A DNA stretch of 64,000 nt, from NCBI GenBank assembly GCA_005792355.1, contig SXSC01000059.1, positions 1-64,000 of the forward strand. The letters run 5' to 3'. The notes below the pieces were generated by a model that was not told the DNA's origin, made no database searches, and was given only the letters and a program-made list of their open reading frames with translations. The translations under genes and the position numbers were made by a program. This document shows, one piece after another, positions 26,585-37,004 of this stretch. Numbering within the stretch: position 1 is the stretch's first letter; every line of letters starts with the position of its first letter. Source of the DNA: Opitutaceae bacterium (lineage in GTDB: Bacteria > Verrucomicrobiota > Verrucomicrobiia > Opitutales > Opitutaceae).

Positions 26585-29419
26585 TTACTTGAAGGAGAGG
26601 GAGACGCGTTCCAGCAACGGCGAGCTGCCGGCATTCGGAGAGATCAACCGGGCGCGATACTGGATCCACCCTCCGCGCGATCCGTGGTCGATTGGTCCGG
26701 GACGCTCCCACCAGGTGTCGCGCCCGCGCGGCCCGGTCCAGGCGGCGTCCGCGAGGGCCGCTTCCGTGGCGGCGGTGCGCACCTGAAAGTGCACGGCCGT
26801 CCCGTGCGGCGTGGCGGCGGACCAATCGATCGCGGCGAGGCGCTCGTGGGCCGGACTCTGAAAACTCATCGAGACATAGTCCTCATGCAACGCGCGGTCG
26901 TAGGCGTTGCCCGGATCGCGCAGGTTGAGGCCGGAGGGACCCCGGCCGAGCACATCCCAACGGCGTTGGGGTGAGAATCCGTCCTTGCCTCCCCAATACA
27001 ACATCGACTCGGTCACGTGGCGGTGGGGGAGGGGATCGACGGTCGAACCGGATCGGCGGTGATTGGCAAAGAAGAGATCGAGCCAGCCATCGCCATCGAA
27101 ATCCAGGGCCACCGACCCGGATGACCCATGGGTGGGGAGTTCCGTGCGCGGCCGCCCGAGAAATCCATTCTTCCCTCCCCAGTAGATGAGGGAAGGGCGG
27201 TTTCCGCTCACCTCTCCGCCGTAACTGCAGAAAACGATGTCGAGCCAGCCGTCGCGGTCGAGGTCGGCGATCGTGTTTTGATAGGGCACATACGATGGCA
27301 ACGCGACCTGATTGGCCCGGCTGAATCCGGCGGGCGATCCATAAAGGATTAACGAGGTGGTTTCGGTGCCGTCGGGCGGTCCGCGCTGGGGCAGGAGCAG
27401 ATCCAGCCACCCGTCGCGGTTGAAATCGGCCGCCGAGACATACATGAGCGCGTCGGGGCGCCCGAGGTCGATGACCGTACGTTCCAGCTTTTCGTAGCCC
27501 GCACCCGAACCCCACCAGAGGGTGACAGTTCCCTCCTTCTCCTGGGCCGCGATGTCCAGCCAGCCATCCCGGTTTAAATCGGCGAGCAGCGGCCCCCGGA
27601 TCTTCGGATTCTCACTCGGGACAATCGTCCGGCGATCGCGCCGGAAGCCCTCGGACGAGCCCCAGTAGATCGGAATTCCTCCGCGCGCCGGATTCTTCGG
27701 GTCGGTGTTGTTGCCTCCGGACACAATGTCGAGCCAGCCATCCCGGTTGAGATCGGCCAAGCGCACACCGCCGTAGGCGGATGGCGCGGTGATTTCCGTG
27801 GTGGCACTGAAGCCGGTTGGGCTTCCCCAGTAGAGCGAGATTCCCGCCGGTTCGTGGGGCACGCCGCCGATGAAGTTCTCCCGGGTCAGCGCCAAGTCGA
27901 CAAATCCGTCGTCATCGAGATCCGCATGACCGTGGCCAAAGACTTGATGCGTCGGGATCGTGAGCCGGCGGGCGGCGGAGAAGTTGCGCGTGCCGTCACC
28001 CCAATACACGTAAGTTTCCGATGGGCCGTCCCGAAAGCCGCCCTCGTTATTGAAAAAAACAACGTCCGGCTCCCCATTGTTGTCCACATCGCCAATCGCA
28101 TTGCCGACACTGCCGGCCGTGCGCAGCTGCGTGTGGTCGCCATAACGGAAGCGCCCGCGATCACTCCAGTAGACATAGGAGAACAGCTCGTTCTGATTCG
28201 TCACGTTCTGGTGGCTGAAGACCAGTTCCGGAAAGCCATCGCCGTTCAGGTCGCCCGCGCTAACTCCGCTCGCGCCCAGCGTCGGGAGGAGCGTCGCCTT
28301 GGAAGGATCAAACACCCCTTTGTCCGAGTGGAAGATGATCGAGTCCGTCCAAGTCGCCCCGCCGGTCGCAGCGTAATTTGCCACGACCAGATCGGCGTAG
28401 CCATCGCGATTGAGATCAACCGCACTCAGTCCGTACGGTTCGGAAACCGGCAGGACCGTCGCATGGTCGAAGTCGAACCGGCCGCCGCCGGCCATGATCA
28501 CGGTGACCGCGCCCGGTCGCCCAAGGGCGAGGTCGAGGGTTCCGTCGCGATTGAAGTCGCCCAAGGCGACGACGTTGCCCGGGGTGGAGTGCTGCTCGGT
28601 GGCATTCCCGGTGGCGAAGTCACCTTTGGCGGACCGGAAGACATGCAGCAGTTGTGGCGTCTGGACAACGAGATCATCGCGACCATCGCCATCGATGTCC
28701 CCCGTGGCCAGGGATCGCGCTGATTCGCCCCCGAGCGGAAGCTTCAGCCGACGGGCCTGATCGAATCCCGTCGGGGAATTCCAGTAGATGAGACTGACCT
28801 TTCGTTTCCTTTTGTCGGGACCCGAGGCATCGATCCACTCGCAGGCAATTGCGAGATCGGGCCACGCATCGCCATTGAAGTCCCCGGTCACGACCGCGCG
28901 TCCGCGGAACGCCGGCAGGGCCGTGCGGGCGGTGGCCGAGTAGCCGCCGGACCGCCCCCAGTAGATCCAGGTGTCCACCTCCTTCACATGGCTGTCGGCC
29001 GCGTTGGTGACGACCAGGTCGTTCAAGCCGTCGCGATTGAGATCAGCCACGAGACCGGCAGCCGAACCGCCTCCGGGCAGTTGAATCCGCTCGCGGCCAT
29101 TGATGTGTCCGCCGCGATTCAGGTAGATGTAGGTGTTCTCCTTTTCGGTGTGCGCGTGGCCGGAGGGTACGATCACATCCAGAAACCCATCGCCGTTCAG
29201 GTCCCAGCGATTGATGAGCTGGATCCGGCCTTGCGCCGAAACGTAGAGATTGCTGCCGGCATCGAGCATCGAACCCTGCCGAAACTGCTCGAACGTCGAC
29301 TGGGTCCAGGTGGTGGCGGCGGAGGCATGACTGGGCGCAGCCAGGCTGGCCGCGAGAGCGAACAGGGTGGCGATCGTACGAGCGGCCGGGAACCGGTGGG
29401 CGGGAGCGGGGCAATTCAT
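26585..29419 (-). CDS. Secreted FG-GAP/VCBS repeat protein 2
   Basis: The product has 944 residues from the ATG at 29419, with a signal peptide (FALAASLAAPSHASA). It shares its whole architecture with the protein at 20585-23488: both begin with a WxQSxF...GxxxDAGxNxYVSA block, carry about fourteen DxNxDGxxD motifs (DLNGDGFLDVI, DLNRDGWLDIA, DFDGDGWLDLF), and end in a WIQYRARL/WVQYKLVL-type beta domain. It follows the TonB receptor gene by five bases, so the two are surely co-transcribed. It could be a surface-exposed partner of the receptor; that is an inference from context. Confidence 0.85.
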   Translation of the reverse strand: MNCPAPAHRFPAARTIATLFALAASLAAPSHASAATTWTQSTFEQFRQGSMLDAGSNLYVSAQGRIQLINRWDLNGDGFLDVIVPSGHAHTEKENTYIYLNRGGHINGRERIQLPGGGSAAGLVADLNRDGLNDLVVTNAADSHVKEVDTWIYWGRSGGYSATARTALPAFRGRAVVTGDFNGDAWPDLAIACEWIDASGPDKRKRKVSLIYWNSPTGFDQARRLKLPLGGESARSLATGDIDGDGRDDLVVQTPQLLHVFRSAKGDFATGNATEQHSTPGNVVALGDFNRDGTLDLALGRPGAVTVIMAGGGRFDFDHATVLPVSEPYGLSAVDLNRDGYADLVVANYAATGGATWTDSIIFHSDKGVFDPSKATLLPTLGASGVSAGDLNGDGFPELVFSHQNVTNQNELFSYVYWSDRGRFRYGDHTQLRTAGSVGNAIGDVDNNGEPDVVFFNNEGGFRDGPSETYVYWGDGTRNFSAARRLTIPTHQVFGHGHADLDDDGFVDLALTRENFIGGVPHEPAGISLYWGSPTGFSATTEITAPSAYGGVRLADLNRDGWLDIVSGGNNTDPKNPARGGIPIYWGSSEGFRRDRRTIVPSENPKIRGPLLADLNRDGWLDIAAQEKEGTVTLWWGSGAGYEKLERTVIDLGRPDALMYVSAADFNRDGWLDLLLPQRGPPDGTETTSLILYGSPAGFSRANQVALPSYVPYQNTIADLDRDGWLDIVFCSYGGEVSGNRPSLIYWGGKNGFLGRPRTELPTHGSSGSVALDFDGDGWLDLFFANHRRSGSTVDPLPHRHVTESMLYWGGKDGFSPQRRWDVLGRGPSGLNLRDPGNAYDRALHEDYVSMSFQSPAHERLAAIDWSAATPHGTAVHFQVRTAATEAALADAAWTGPRGRDTWWERPGPIDHGSRGGWIQYRARLISPNAGSSPLLERVSLSFK

Positions 29420-29424
29420 CTTGC

Positions 29425-32388
29425 TCAGAATTTCGCGCGGACGCCGACCGTCCAAGCCTTGCCATCGAGATCATAGGTTTCGACGTAGTTCCGATTCACC
29501 GTATACCGCGTGTCTTCCGGCTCCCCGGTGATATTGTTGCCCTCGACGTAGATCTTCCAGCCGCTCTTGAACTCGTAGCCGAGCGAAACATCGACCGCTT
29601 CGAGCGTGTCGCGGATGTAGTCGACCCCGGGTCCGCGGCGATCGAACACGGTCACCTGCGAGCCCGTGTAGTTGTAGCCGGCCCGCGCGCTGAAACCCCG
29701 CTGCTCCCAATACACCTGGGCGTGGAAGATGTGCTTCGGTTGGTTCTCCACGCGGGAGAAATTTTGGAAACCGGTCACCGTGTAGGGGCTCGCGGCATTG
29801 GCAAAAAGGGGTGCCTTTCTCGTGCCATCAATGTAGGCGTAATTCGTGTTGAAGCCCAAGCCGCTCAGCCATCCCGGCAACCGCTTGAAACGATGCTGCC
29901 AGATGGCTTCCACGCCCCTGATCTCCTGAATGACGCCGTTTTCCGGCCGGCTCACGCGGAAAAATACGGGAGCTCCGGCGTTGGTGCGCAGGGGAAGTCC
30001 CGTGATCGGGTTGATCGCCGGCTGATTGGTCAGGCGGGCGATGGGCGCACCGATGTAGTTGTCCATCTTTTTGTAGAAATATCCGATGGAAACCAGGTTG
30101 CCACTGCCATAATAGTGCTCGAACGACAGGTCGAGGTTGTCCGACCGCTGCGCGCTCAACTGCGGATTGCGCACCGTGATGTCGATGGTGTTCCCGGTGA
30201 TCAGGGAGTTCGGATCCACGACTGCGAGCGTCAGACTGGTATCAACCGGGATCAGGCTGTCCCAATCGGGGCGCGACAGCGTCCGCGACCACCCGGCGCG
30301 CAACACGTCGTTCTGGGTGAAGCGGTAGATGCCGATGACACTGGGGACCATCGTGCCGTAGTTGGGTTGGTTCGTCACGTCACGAAAGACCATCGCGCCA
30401 CGGTTGGCTCGTGACGCCGGCCAGCGGTAGGTCGCATCCGTCAGTTCGTAACGCAGGCCGCCGACCAACCGCAATTTCCTGATGTCCAGGGTGCCCATCG
30501 CATACCCCGCCCACACGTTCTCCTCGATTTTCGCTTGAATCTCGGCCTCCTCCTGCGCCCCGGTCACCTGATTCTCACGGAAAAGCGCCGGGTTGTCGGC
30601 GTTGGTGTCCAGATAGCGGGTGAAGGCCAGATCGTTGGCCACGAAACCGAGATCCTGGAACCGATCATACGTGGAAAATCCGACGGTGCCGACGGTGGCC
30701 AACGACGCGCCCGCGGTGGCCGTGAATCGCCGGCTCTGGCCGGCGTTGGCGCGGTCTTCCATCCGGCCCTTGAAACCGGTCTTGAGACTGAACGGTTGGT
30801 CCGCCTTGAAATCAACCTTCCAGTCCGCGTTGAAGGTGAGGTTGTCATCCGTGTTGTCGCGCGCGCGCCGCAGCACGTCGGTGACCGGGTACGCCGCGAC
30901 GTTGTTGAACAGATCGGTGGTGCCGGCGCTGAGCGTGTAGGCGGGGAAGACGCGATCGCGGGTTCGGTCCCAGCTCCAGGCGACGTTGTTGAAGTTGGCC
31001 TCGTACGTGAAATCGTATTCCGTCGCCGTGAAGCGGGACTGGCCGTAGGTAATTCCATAGGTGAAGAGGCTGTTGCCGGCGGTCGTCTCCCCTTTGACGG
31101 CCAGCCGGATCTGTTCGAAATCCCGGTCCGGACGAATGCGGTCGCGTTTCCGAACCCGAATGCGGCCGACCCCGGCGGCCTTCAAGCCCGAGGCCTCCGT
31201 GAGATTGTTGGCCGCGACATCGCGAAACTGCAGCTGCACCCGCGGGCGATCATCGAATTTTTCCGAACGGTTGTACCAGCCCTTGAAACTGAGGCGGGTC
31301 GTGTGGGACAGCTTCCAATCAAACGAGGCATTGAACGCCAGTTCCTGCGACTCCTCGTACTGCCGGTTCGGATTGATCTCATTCACCAGCGCCGGGGCCC
31401 CGGTGAGGGCCTGGTTGGGGTTCACGTAGGTCACGTTGTACTGTCCGAACTCCCGGGAATAGTCCTTCCAGCTCAAATTCAGAAACACGCCGGCGGTCCG
31501 GGCCTGGTTGAAAACGTCGCCGTAGGTCACACTGCCGGCGTAGCCGGAGCCACCGTATTGGTGAGTCCGATACTCCCCGGACACCCGGGCGATTCGCTCC
31601 CGAAAATCGAAGGCATTCGCGGTTTTGAGATCAACGCGGCCGCCGATGGCATCGCCGTCAAGGTCGGGGGTCGGAGTCTTGATCACTTCGATGCCCTGAA
31701 TCACCTCGGTCGGAATGTTCCGCAGGTTGATCCCCCGCGTCTGCCCCTGGTTGCCGTATCCGGTGAGGCCGACGGCCGCCGACGGCAGGGCATCACCGTC
31801 CAAAACCACCGAATTCAGCTTTCCCTCCATGCCCCGGATTGACACCAGCCCGTCGTCGCCGCCCGCGACATTTATCCCCGCCAGGCGATTGAGGGCCATG
31901 CGCAGATTATCGTCCGGCATTTCGCCAATCGAATCCGCTGAAATCACGTTGGCAATCCGGTCGGATTGCCGCTGGCGGCTGAGCGCCACCGCCTGCTGGC
32001 TGGCATAAGTGGACACGACAAACTTTCCCATGGTGACAATCTCGCTCTTGAGTTGCACGCTCACCTGGACCGGCACGCCTTCGCGCACTTCGACCGCCTG
32101 CGTCCCTTCGGCGTAACCCAGCGAACCAACCGCCAGCGTCCTCGATCCGACGGGTACGTTGTTGAGGCGGAATCGTCCGCCATCATCCGTCGCTGTGAAC
32201 AGATTCGTTCCCACGATCTCCACTCGTGCGCCCACCACATTGCCGCCTTTCATGGCGTCGATCACCACGCCTGCAACGGTGCCGACGGTTTGCCCCAAGG
32301 CGGAAAAGAGCATTCCGGCGAAGGCCGCCGCCATGATCAGGAAGCGGTAGTGACGTGACAGCCGAGAGCAACGGTGGCGGGATTTCAT
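29425..32388 (-). CDS. TonB-dependent outer membrane receptor 1
   Basis: This 987-residue receptor begins with a hydrophobic leader, then a carboxypeptidase-regulatory-like domain (VAGVVIDAMKGGNVVGARVEI to SLGYAEGTQAVEV). The plug contains FVVSTYASQQAVALSRQRQ and MALNRLAGINVAGGDDGLVSIRGM. About twenty beta-strands and a C-terminal aromatic-ended strand form the barrel. The layout matches the Opitutaceae SusC-like group that works without an obvious SusD. It should import an oligomer or chelate with TonB energy. It is fifth in the leftward operon that begins at the Nramp-like gene. Confidence 0.9.
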   Translation of the reverse strand: MKSRHRCSRLSRHYRFLIMAAAFAGMLFSALGQTVGTVAGVVIDAMKGGNVVGARVEIVGTNLFTATDDGGRFRLNNVPVGSRTLAVGSLGYAEGTQAVEVREGVPVQVSVQLKSEIVTMGKFVVSTYASQQAVALSRQRQSDRIANVISADSIGEMPDDNLRMALNRLAGINVAGGDDGLVSIRGMEGKLNSVVLDGDALPSAAVGLTGYGNQGQTRGINLRNIPTEVIQGIEVIKTPTPDLDGDAIGGRVDLKTANAFDFRERIARVSGEYRTHQYGGSGYAGSVTYGDVFNQARTAGVFLNLSWKDYSREFGQYNVTYVNPNQALTGAPALVNEINPNRQYEESQELAFNASFDWKLSHTTRLSFKGWYNRSEKFDDRPRVQLQFRDVAANNLTEASGLKAAGVGRIRVRKRDRIRPDRDFEQIRLAVKGETTAGNSLFTYGITYGQSRFTATEYDFTYEANFNNVAWSWDRTRDRVFPAYTLSAGTTDLFNNVAAYPVTDVLRRARDNTDDNLTFNADWKVDFKADQPFSLKTGFKGRMEDRANAGQSRRFTATAGASLATVGTVGFSTYDRFQDLGFVANDLAFTRYLDTNADNPALFRENQVTGAQEEAEIQAKIEENVWAGYAMGTLDIRKLRLVGGLRYELTDATYRWPASRANRGAMVFRDVTNQPNYGTMVPSVIGIYRFTQNDVLRAGWSRTLSRPDWDSLIPVDTSLTLAVVDPNSLITGNTIDITVRNPQLSAQRSDNLDLSFEHYYGSGNLVSIGYFYKKMDNYIGAPIARLTNQPAINPITGLPLRTNAGAPVFFRVSRPENGVIQEIRGVEAIWQHRFKRLPGWLSGLGFNTNYAYIDGTRKAPLFANAASPYTVTGFQNFSRVENQPKHIFHAQVYWEQRGFSARAGYNYTGSQVTVFDRRGPGVDYIRDTLEAVDVSLGYEFKSGWKIYVEGNNITGEPEDTRYTVNRNYVETYDLDGKAWTVGVRAKF

Positions 32389-32492
32389 GGCGACGTTTTT
32401 TTGGGGTGAGGTTGGCGGATCAGGAGAGCGAGGAGTGAAGGTGGTGACGCGCCCGAATCGCCGGCGCCCCGGCGGCGGGCCGCCAGCGCGGC

Positions 32493-34010
32493 CTATTTGA
32501 GGTGGGCCCGGCGGATTAATCGCCCAACGATTTCCTTCAGCGAAGTGGGATCGTCCCGGCGGCCCTTCAGATCCGCCCAGAGCGCCGCGGTATAAGTGGC
32601 CGCGTCGGGCTCACTGGTGAATTTCCGCCCGGCGAGCGGCCCGGACTTCTGCCGGCCCGCCGCACGCAGGAAGCGCTTGCTCCATTCCAGTTCGGGCATG
32701 AGCACCGAGTAGGCGCGCACCGGATCCAGGTTCGTCGTGAGCGTGCGCCTGCCGTCCGGCGAGGCGGACTCGGTCGCGACGAAACCGGACCAGGCGGTTT
32801 GATCGGGCGAGGGCCCGGCCAGCGCGTTCAGGTAGGCGGTGATTTCCCCGCCCGTGAGCGTCGTGCGGACGGTGGCGTGGCCCCGCTGACCGCCGGTGAG
32901 AAAGAGCGCGTTGACATCGACCGGGCCCGCGGGAAGCGCGTTGCGGATGATGTGCCCCGGGTGACAGAAGGCGATGTCGGTGCCGGCCTTCACCCGCAGC
33001 GCTTCCGCGGCAAGCCAGGCCATCTCGAATCCGATCGGCGTGTCGTTGTTCAGGACAAACTCGGTCGCCTCCGGAGCGATCGCCTGCTCGCGCGCCCGGA
33101 CCCACGCGAGAAAATCGGCATCCGGCGCGATGGCGTCATGTTTCATTTCCACCAGCGCGCCCTGGTGGCTGATGATTTTCTCGGTCGCCAAATCGATTTC
33201 AATTTCCAGCCGGCCGACAAACCGGGCGTTCGACCCGGCCTGCACCAGGATTGTGCCGCGATCCGCGAGCACGATCGGCGCACGCAGCGCCTCGTGGGAG
33301 TGGCCGGTGACAAAAATATCCACCGCCGGCGCCCGGCGGGCCCACTCGGTCGCCGCCCGGCTGCCCAGGTGACACAACGCAATCACCAGATCCACTTCGC
33401 GGTCCAGCCGCTCGGCCTCGATCCCAAGCCGCTGACCGGATTCCTCCAGATTCAGCGTGCCTTCGTCCTGCGGCGTGATCATCCCGATGATGCCAATCTT
33501 CACCCCGTTGCGTTCGACGATGCGCGCCGGGGCGAAGATCGATTTTCCGGCCGGGTCCACGCGATTGAGGCAGACGAACGGCCGGCCCATCGCATTCTCG
33601 TACCGGCGCAACCAGTCGAGCCCCTGATCGTTGTCGTGATTTCCCAGCGTGACGGCATCGTAGCCGATCCGCCGCAGCGCCTCGTAGGTTGCGACGCTGT
33701 GGGTCTTGAAGGCAAACAGGTCGCCCTTCTCCGCCACATCGCCTGCATCGAGGAGGAGCACGTCGCTGCGCCCCGCTCGGACCTGGGCGACATAGCCCGC
33801 GACATACGGCAGACCGCCGACCCCTTCGTAGCCCGGCCGCACATGATCGTGCAGGTCGTTCGTGTGCAGAATGAGCAGGCGCGCCGTCGCGGCCGACGCG
33901 CCCGGCAACAGCGCGACAAAAAAAACGATGAGCGAAACGGCGGCCCCGGACTTCCGTAGGAACCGTAAGGGCGAGGGCTCCGTCGCGCTACGACTGGTTG
34001 AAACTTCCAT
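32493..34010 (-). CDS. 5'-nucleotidase/UshA-like metallophosphoesterase
   Basis: The 505-residue product starts at the ATG at 34010 (the track start is a TTG one codon earlier). A signal segment VSLIVFFVALLPGASA precedes the calcineurin-like domain, whose metal motifs are all present: HTNDLHDHV, LDAGDVAEKG, LGNHDND, LCHLGS and GHSHEAL. The C-terminal half is a 5'-nucleotidase substrate-binding domain (FCHPGHIIRNALPAG, then FLTGGQRGHATVRT). It should release phosphate from nucleotides or sugar phosphates in the periplasm. It lies between the two TonB receptor genes of the same operon, suggesting that the imported substrate carries phosphate esters or that phosphate is scavenged. Confidence 0.87.
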   Translation of the reverse strand: MEVSTSRSATEPSPLRFLRKSGAAVSLIVFFVALLPGASAATARLLILHTNDLHDHVRPGYEGVGGLPYVAGYVAQVRAGRSDVLLLDAGDVAEKGDLFAFKTHSVATYEALRRIGYDAVTLGNHDNDQGLDWLRRYENAMGRPFVCLNRVDPAGKSIFAPARIVERNGVKIGIIGMITPQDEGTLNLEESGQRLGIEAERLDREVDLVIALCHLGSRAATEWARRAPAVDIFVTGHSHEALRAPIVLADRGTILVQAGSNARFVGRLEIEIDLATEKIISHQGALVEMKHDAIAPDADFLAWVRAREQAIAPEATEFVLNNDTPIGFEMAWLAAEALRVKAGTDIAFCHPGHIIRNALPAGPVDVNALFLTGGQRGHATVRTTLTGGEITAYLNALAGPSPDQTAWSGFVATESASPDGRRTLTTNLDPVRAYSVLMPELEWSKRFLRAAGRQKSGPLAGRKFTSEPDAATYTAALWADLKGRRDDPTSLKEIVGRLIRRAHLK

Positions 34011-34067
34011 CAACCGTCCGTTTTACAGCTGGGTTTGGCACCAAGTTTTCGCGGCCGCCGCGAAAAC

Positions 34068-36914
34068 TCAGTAGGTGAAGTTGATCCCGAGCTTGTAGTC
34101 GCGATCAAGCAGGCGGCTCGAGCGCAGCAGGCTCTTCACGCCGTAGGTATACTGCTCGGGCTCCCGGGTGAGGTTGCGCACGGAGCCCGTGATGGAGTAG
34201 TGCCCGCTGATCCGGTAACGGAACAGAAAGTCGTAGCTGCCGCGGGCCAGCCGGTACTGGTCGTTGAGAAACGCTGTGCCGATCGAATAGAGCTGCTCAT
34301 CCGCATAACTCCACGCCACGCGGCCGGAAAACCGGGCCTTCTCGTAAAAGAACGTGACGTTGTAGATTTTATTCGGCTGCCGGAAGAAGGGCAGATTTTC
34401 GCCGGGCCGGGTGGGCACGATGACGTCCGACGAGATCCGAGTCAGGTTGGCGTCGATGCCAAACCCATCGAACGGGGCCGGGAGAAATTTGAAAGGCAGG
34501 TAAAGGGTCAGCTCAATGCCATTGACTCGGGCGCTCTGGGCGTTGCGCCGACCGCTGAGGCTGAGGCTCTGCAGGGAAATCCCGCTGTGGGAGACGTCAC
34601 GGAGGATTTCCGAATAGGTGTAGATCGGATTGTCGATTTCCTTGCGAAAGGCCGCCAACGCCACCGTCGCGCTGCCCTTGAGGTACCATTCGAACGACAA
34701 GTCGTAGTTTCTCGCCTGGTACGGCTTGAGGGCCGGGTTGCCGATGCTCAGCGTGCCGGTGAAAGGGAACGCCGGGTTGAGCGCCGCCGCCCCGAGGGCG
34801 TCGTAGCGGAAGTTGGCCAACGGCCGTGAGTCTTCATACGCCGGGCGGCCGATCGTCTGCGTGGCAGCCGCCCGCAGCAGGGCGCGCTCGTTGAAGCGGT
34901 AGACCGCCTGAAGGTTCGGAAAGATCTCATCGTAGCTGGTGGTGCCCGAGGTCGGAAACCGGCCGAGCAGCGTGGTGCCGGCGGAACGGGCTTCGACCGC
35001 GCGAATGGTGGCGTCCGTCTTTTCCCACCGCAATCCGGCCAGCAGCGTCAGCTTGTTGAGCTTGAGGCTGCCCATCGCGTACGCCGCGTAGATGTATTCG
35101 TCGATGTCGTAGTCGTCCTCGATCGAGTTTTGCGCCTCCTCCAGCGGGATGGGCCGGACCAGGCTGCGGTTCGCGGCGATGAACCGGTCAATGCCCTCCC
35201 AGTTGAGCAGGAAGCCGCTGTTGAAACGACCGTCATACACCGGCACCGCCGGGCGGACCATGCTTGAATCCAACCGCCAGCTCGTGACCGGCTCCACGCG
35301 CCGCGACTCCAAATCGGTGAGCCGCGCGCGCTGCAGGTACTTGACGCCGGTCTTGAGCCAGCCCGGCCGGCCCAGCAGGTTGGTGGTGTCCCAGCGCACG
35401 TCGAGCTTGGCCGTTGATGTCTTCTCATCGACGACGCCCCAGTCGTCACGCGTGCGGCGCAGGGGATAGGTGGACGGCAGGTCGATGGCGGGATCCACAT
35501 CCCAGCGCTTGAAGTCGAAGGCCCCGAAGTCGAACTGCACGGGTCCCGTGTTGCCGGTGGCGTTGCGAAACTCGCGGGACTTGTCGTACACGCGGTTCTC
35601 CTTGGCCGCGGAATGCGTCAGCAGCGGTTCGATGGTGAACGCGCCCAAGACCTTCTGCAAACCGGCCGAAATAGTGAACAGATTCTGATCGTATTGTCGG
35701 CGCAGTTCGCGTCGCTCCGTCCGCGCCCCGGCGCCGGCAAAGGTGCCCGCGGTCGGAGAGGTGAACGTCACCCGGGCCGCCGAGTTGTCGACACTGATGT
35801 TGGTTTCGAACCGGTTCTCGTACTGGGACGCTGCCGAAAAATTGGGGCGGATGAAGAGCCGCAGGCTGTTGTCCGGCCGGTACTCGAGGTTGAGGTTGGC
35901 CCCGTGGCGCTCGTTGCTGCCGTGCTCCGGCTTCACCTGAAAATCGTTCGGCAGATAGCGGTTCTCGTTGTTGATCGCGCGCAGATTCCAACTCGCCTGC
36001 ACCCAGTTGTTTTCGAAAAACCGCTTGTCATAACTCGCGCCGGCCAGAAGGCCCCAGCGATTCCCCGGCCCGAACAGCGTGGAATAGCTCACCTGCGCAT
36101 CGAGGTTGGTCTTTTCGCCGGTCTCATTGTACAGCCCGTTGATCGATCCGGAAATGAAGCGTCCCTTGCGATCGAACGGGCTGGCGGATCTGATCTTGAG
36201 CGTGCCACCGAGCGAGTTCGCATCGAGGTCGGGCGTGGCGCTCTTGACGACCTCGATCTGCGCGATCTGCGAGGCGTTGAGCGTATCCAAGGGAGTGGCA
36301 CGGCCGAGGCGCGTGCCGCCCGGAGACGCCATCGTGGCATCGTCGAGCAGCACCTGGTTGAGATTCGGCTCGACCCCGCGGATGCTCACGTAGCGCCCCT
36401 CCCCCTGGTCGAGGGACAGATTCACGCCCGGCAGGCGCGAGACGGCCTCGGCCACGTTGCGGTCGGGCAGGTTGCCGATCGCGTCCGAGGAGATGATGTC
36501 CGAGATGTTGGTCTGGGTGCGTTTTTGTTGCAGCGCCCGGGCGCGACCTTCGCGAAATCCTTCGACGACAAACTGCTCCAGTTTCACCACGTCGGCACCC
36601 AGCTTGATGTCAACCGCCGCCGCCCCGGTGGCCGGTACGCTCACCGCCTGCGTCTTGGTCTCATAGCCGACGAAGTCCACCTGCACGGTGTAATTGCCGG
36701 CGGGCACGTCGGAAAAACGGAAGCGGCCACCGCCATCGGTCGACCCACTTCGGCCCAGTTCCACGAGCGTGACGGTGGCGCCCGGGAGGAATCCCTGGGT
36801 GGCCGACTGCGAGACGACGCCGGCGATCTCACCGGCCCACGCGGGCAACGAAGCCAGGGCGAGACCGAATGCGACCAAGAGGGCGCGGGTAATGGAGTTG
36901 GACTGAGTCTTCAT
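34068..36914 (-). CDS. TonB-dependent outer membrane receptor 2
   Basis: This 948-residue receptor has a clear signal peptide (LLVAFGLALASLPAWA), a carboxypeptidase-like domain (GFLPGATVTLVELGRSGSTD through YTVQVDFVGYETKT), a plug with NLPDRNVAEAVSRLPGVNLS and GRYVSIRGVEPNLNQVLLD, and a full barrel ending in KLGINFTY. It is only distantly like the receptor at 29425-32388, so the two may take different forms of a substrate. It follows the racemase-family gene by 90 bp in the leftward operon. Confidence 0.9.
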   Translation of the reverse strand: MKTQSNSITRALLVAFGLALASLPAWAGEIAGVVSQSATQGFLPGATVTLVELGRSGSTDGGGRFRFSDVPAGNYTVQVDFVGYETKTQAVSVPATGAAAVDIKLGADVVKLEQFVVEGFREGRARALQQKRTQTNISDIISSDAIGNLPDRNVAEAVSRLPGVNLSLDQGEGRYVSIRGVEPNLNQVLLDDATMASPGGTRLGRATPLDTLNASQIAQIEVVKSATPDLDANSLGGTLKIRSASPFDRKGRFISGSINGLYNETGEKTNLDAQVSYSTLFGPGNRWGLLAGASYDKRFFENNWVQASWNLRAINNENRYLPNDFQVKPEHGSNERHGANLNLEYRPDNSLRLFIRPNFSAASQYENRFETNISVDNSAARVTFTSPTAGTFAGAGARTERRELRRQYDQNLFTISAGLQKVLGAFTIEPLLTHSAAKENRVYDKSREFRNATGNTGPVQFDFGAFDFKRWDVDPAIDLPSTYPLRRTRDDWGVVDEKTSTAKLDVRWDTTNLLGRPGWLKTGVKYLQRARLTDLESRRVEPVTSWRLDSSMVRPAVPVYDGRFNSGFLLNWEGIDRFIAANRSLVRPIPLEEAQNSIEDDYDIDEYIYAAYAMGSLKLNKLTLLAGLRWEKTDATIRAVEARSAGTTLLGRFPTSGTTSYDEIFPNLQAVYRFNERALLRAAATQTIGRPAYEDSRPLANFRYDALGAAALNPAFPFTGTLSIGNPALKPYQARNYDLSFEWYLKGSATVALAAFRKEIDNPIYTYSEILRDVSHSGISLQSLSLSGRRNAQSARVNGIELTLYLPFKFLPAPFDGFGIDANLTRISSDVIVPTRPGENLPFFRQPNKIYNVTFFYEKARFSGRVAWSYADEQLYSIGTAFLNDQYRLARGSYDFLFRYRISGHYSITGSVRNLTREPEQYTYGVKSLLRSSRLLDRDYKLGINFTY

Positions 36915-37004
36915 GGGATGATGGACCGGAGATCTTTCAGGTTGGGGATGGTGTGCTTGAAATCGGCGGAGGGCCGCGGGATCGAGTTGGACCGCGATGC
37001 CCGG

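Noticed and set aside
20585-29419. Tandem DNA repeats or CRISPR-like array in the FG-GAP genes
   Set aside because: The repetition is at protein level with variable spacing and codons; there is no conserved direct repeat with unique spacers.
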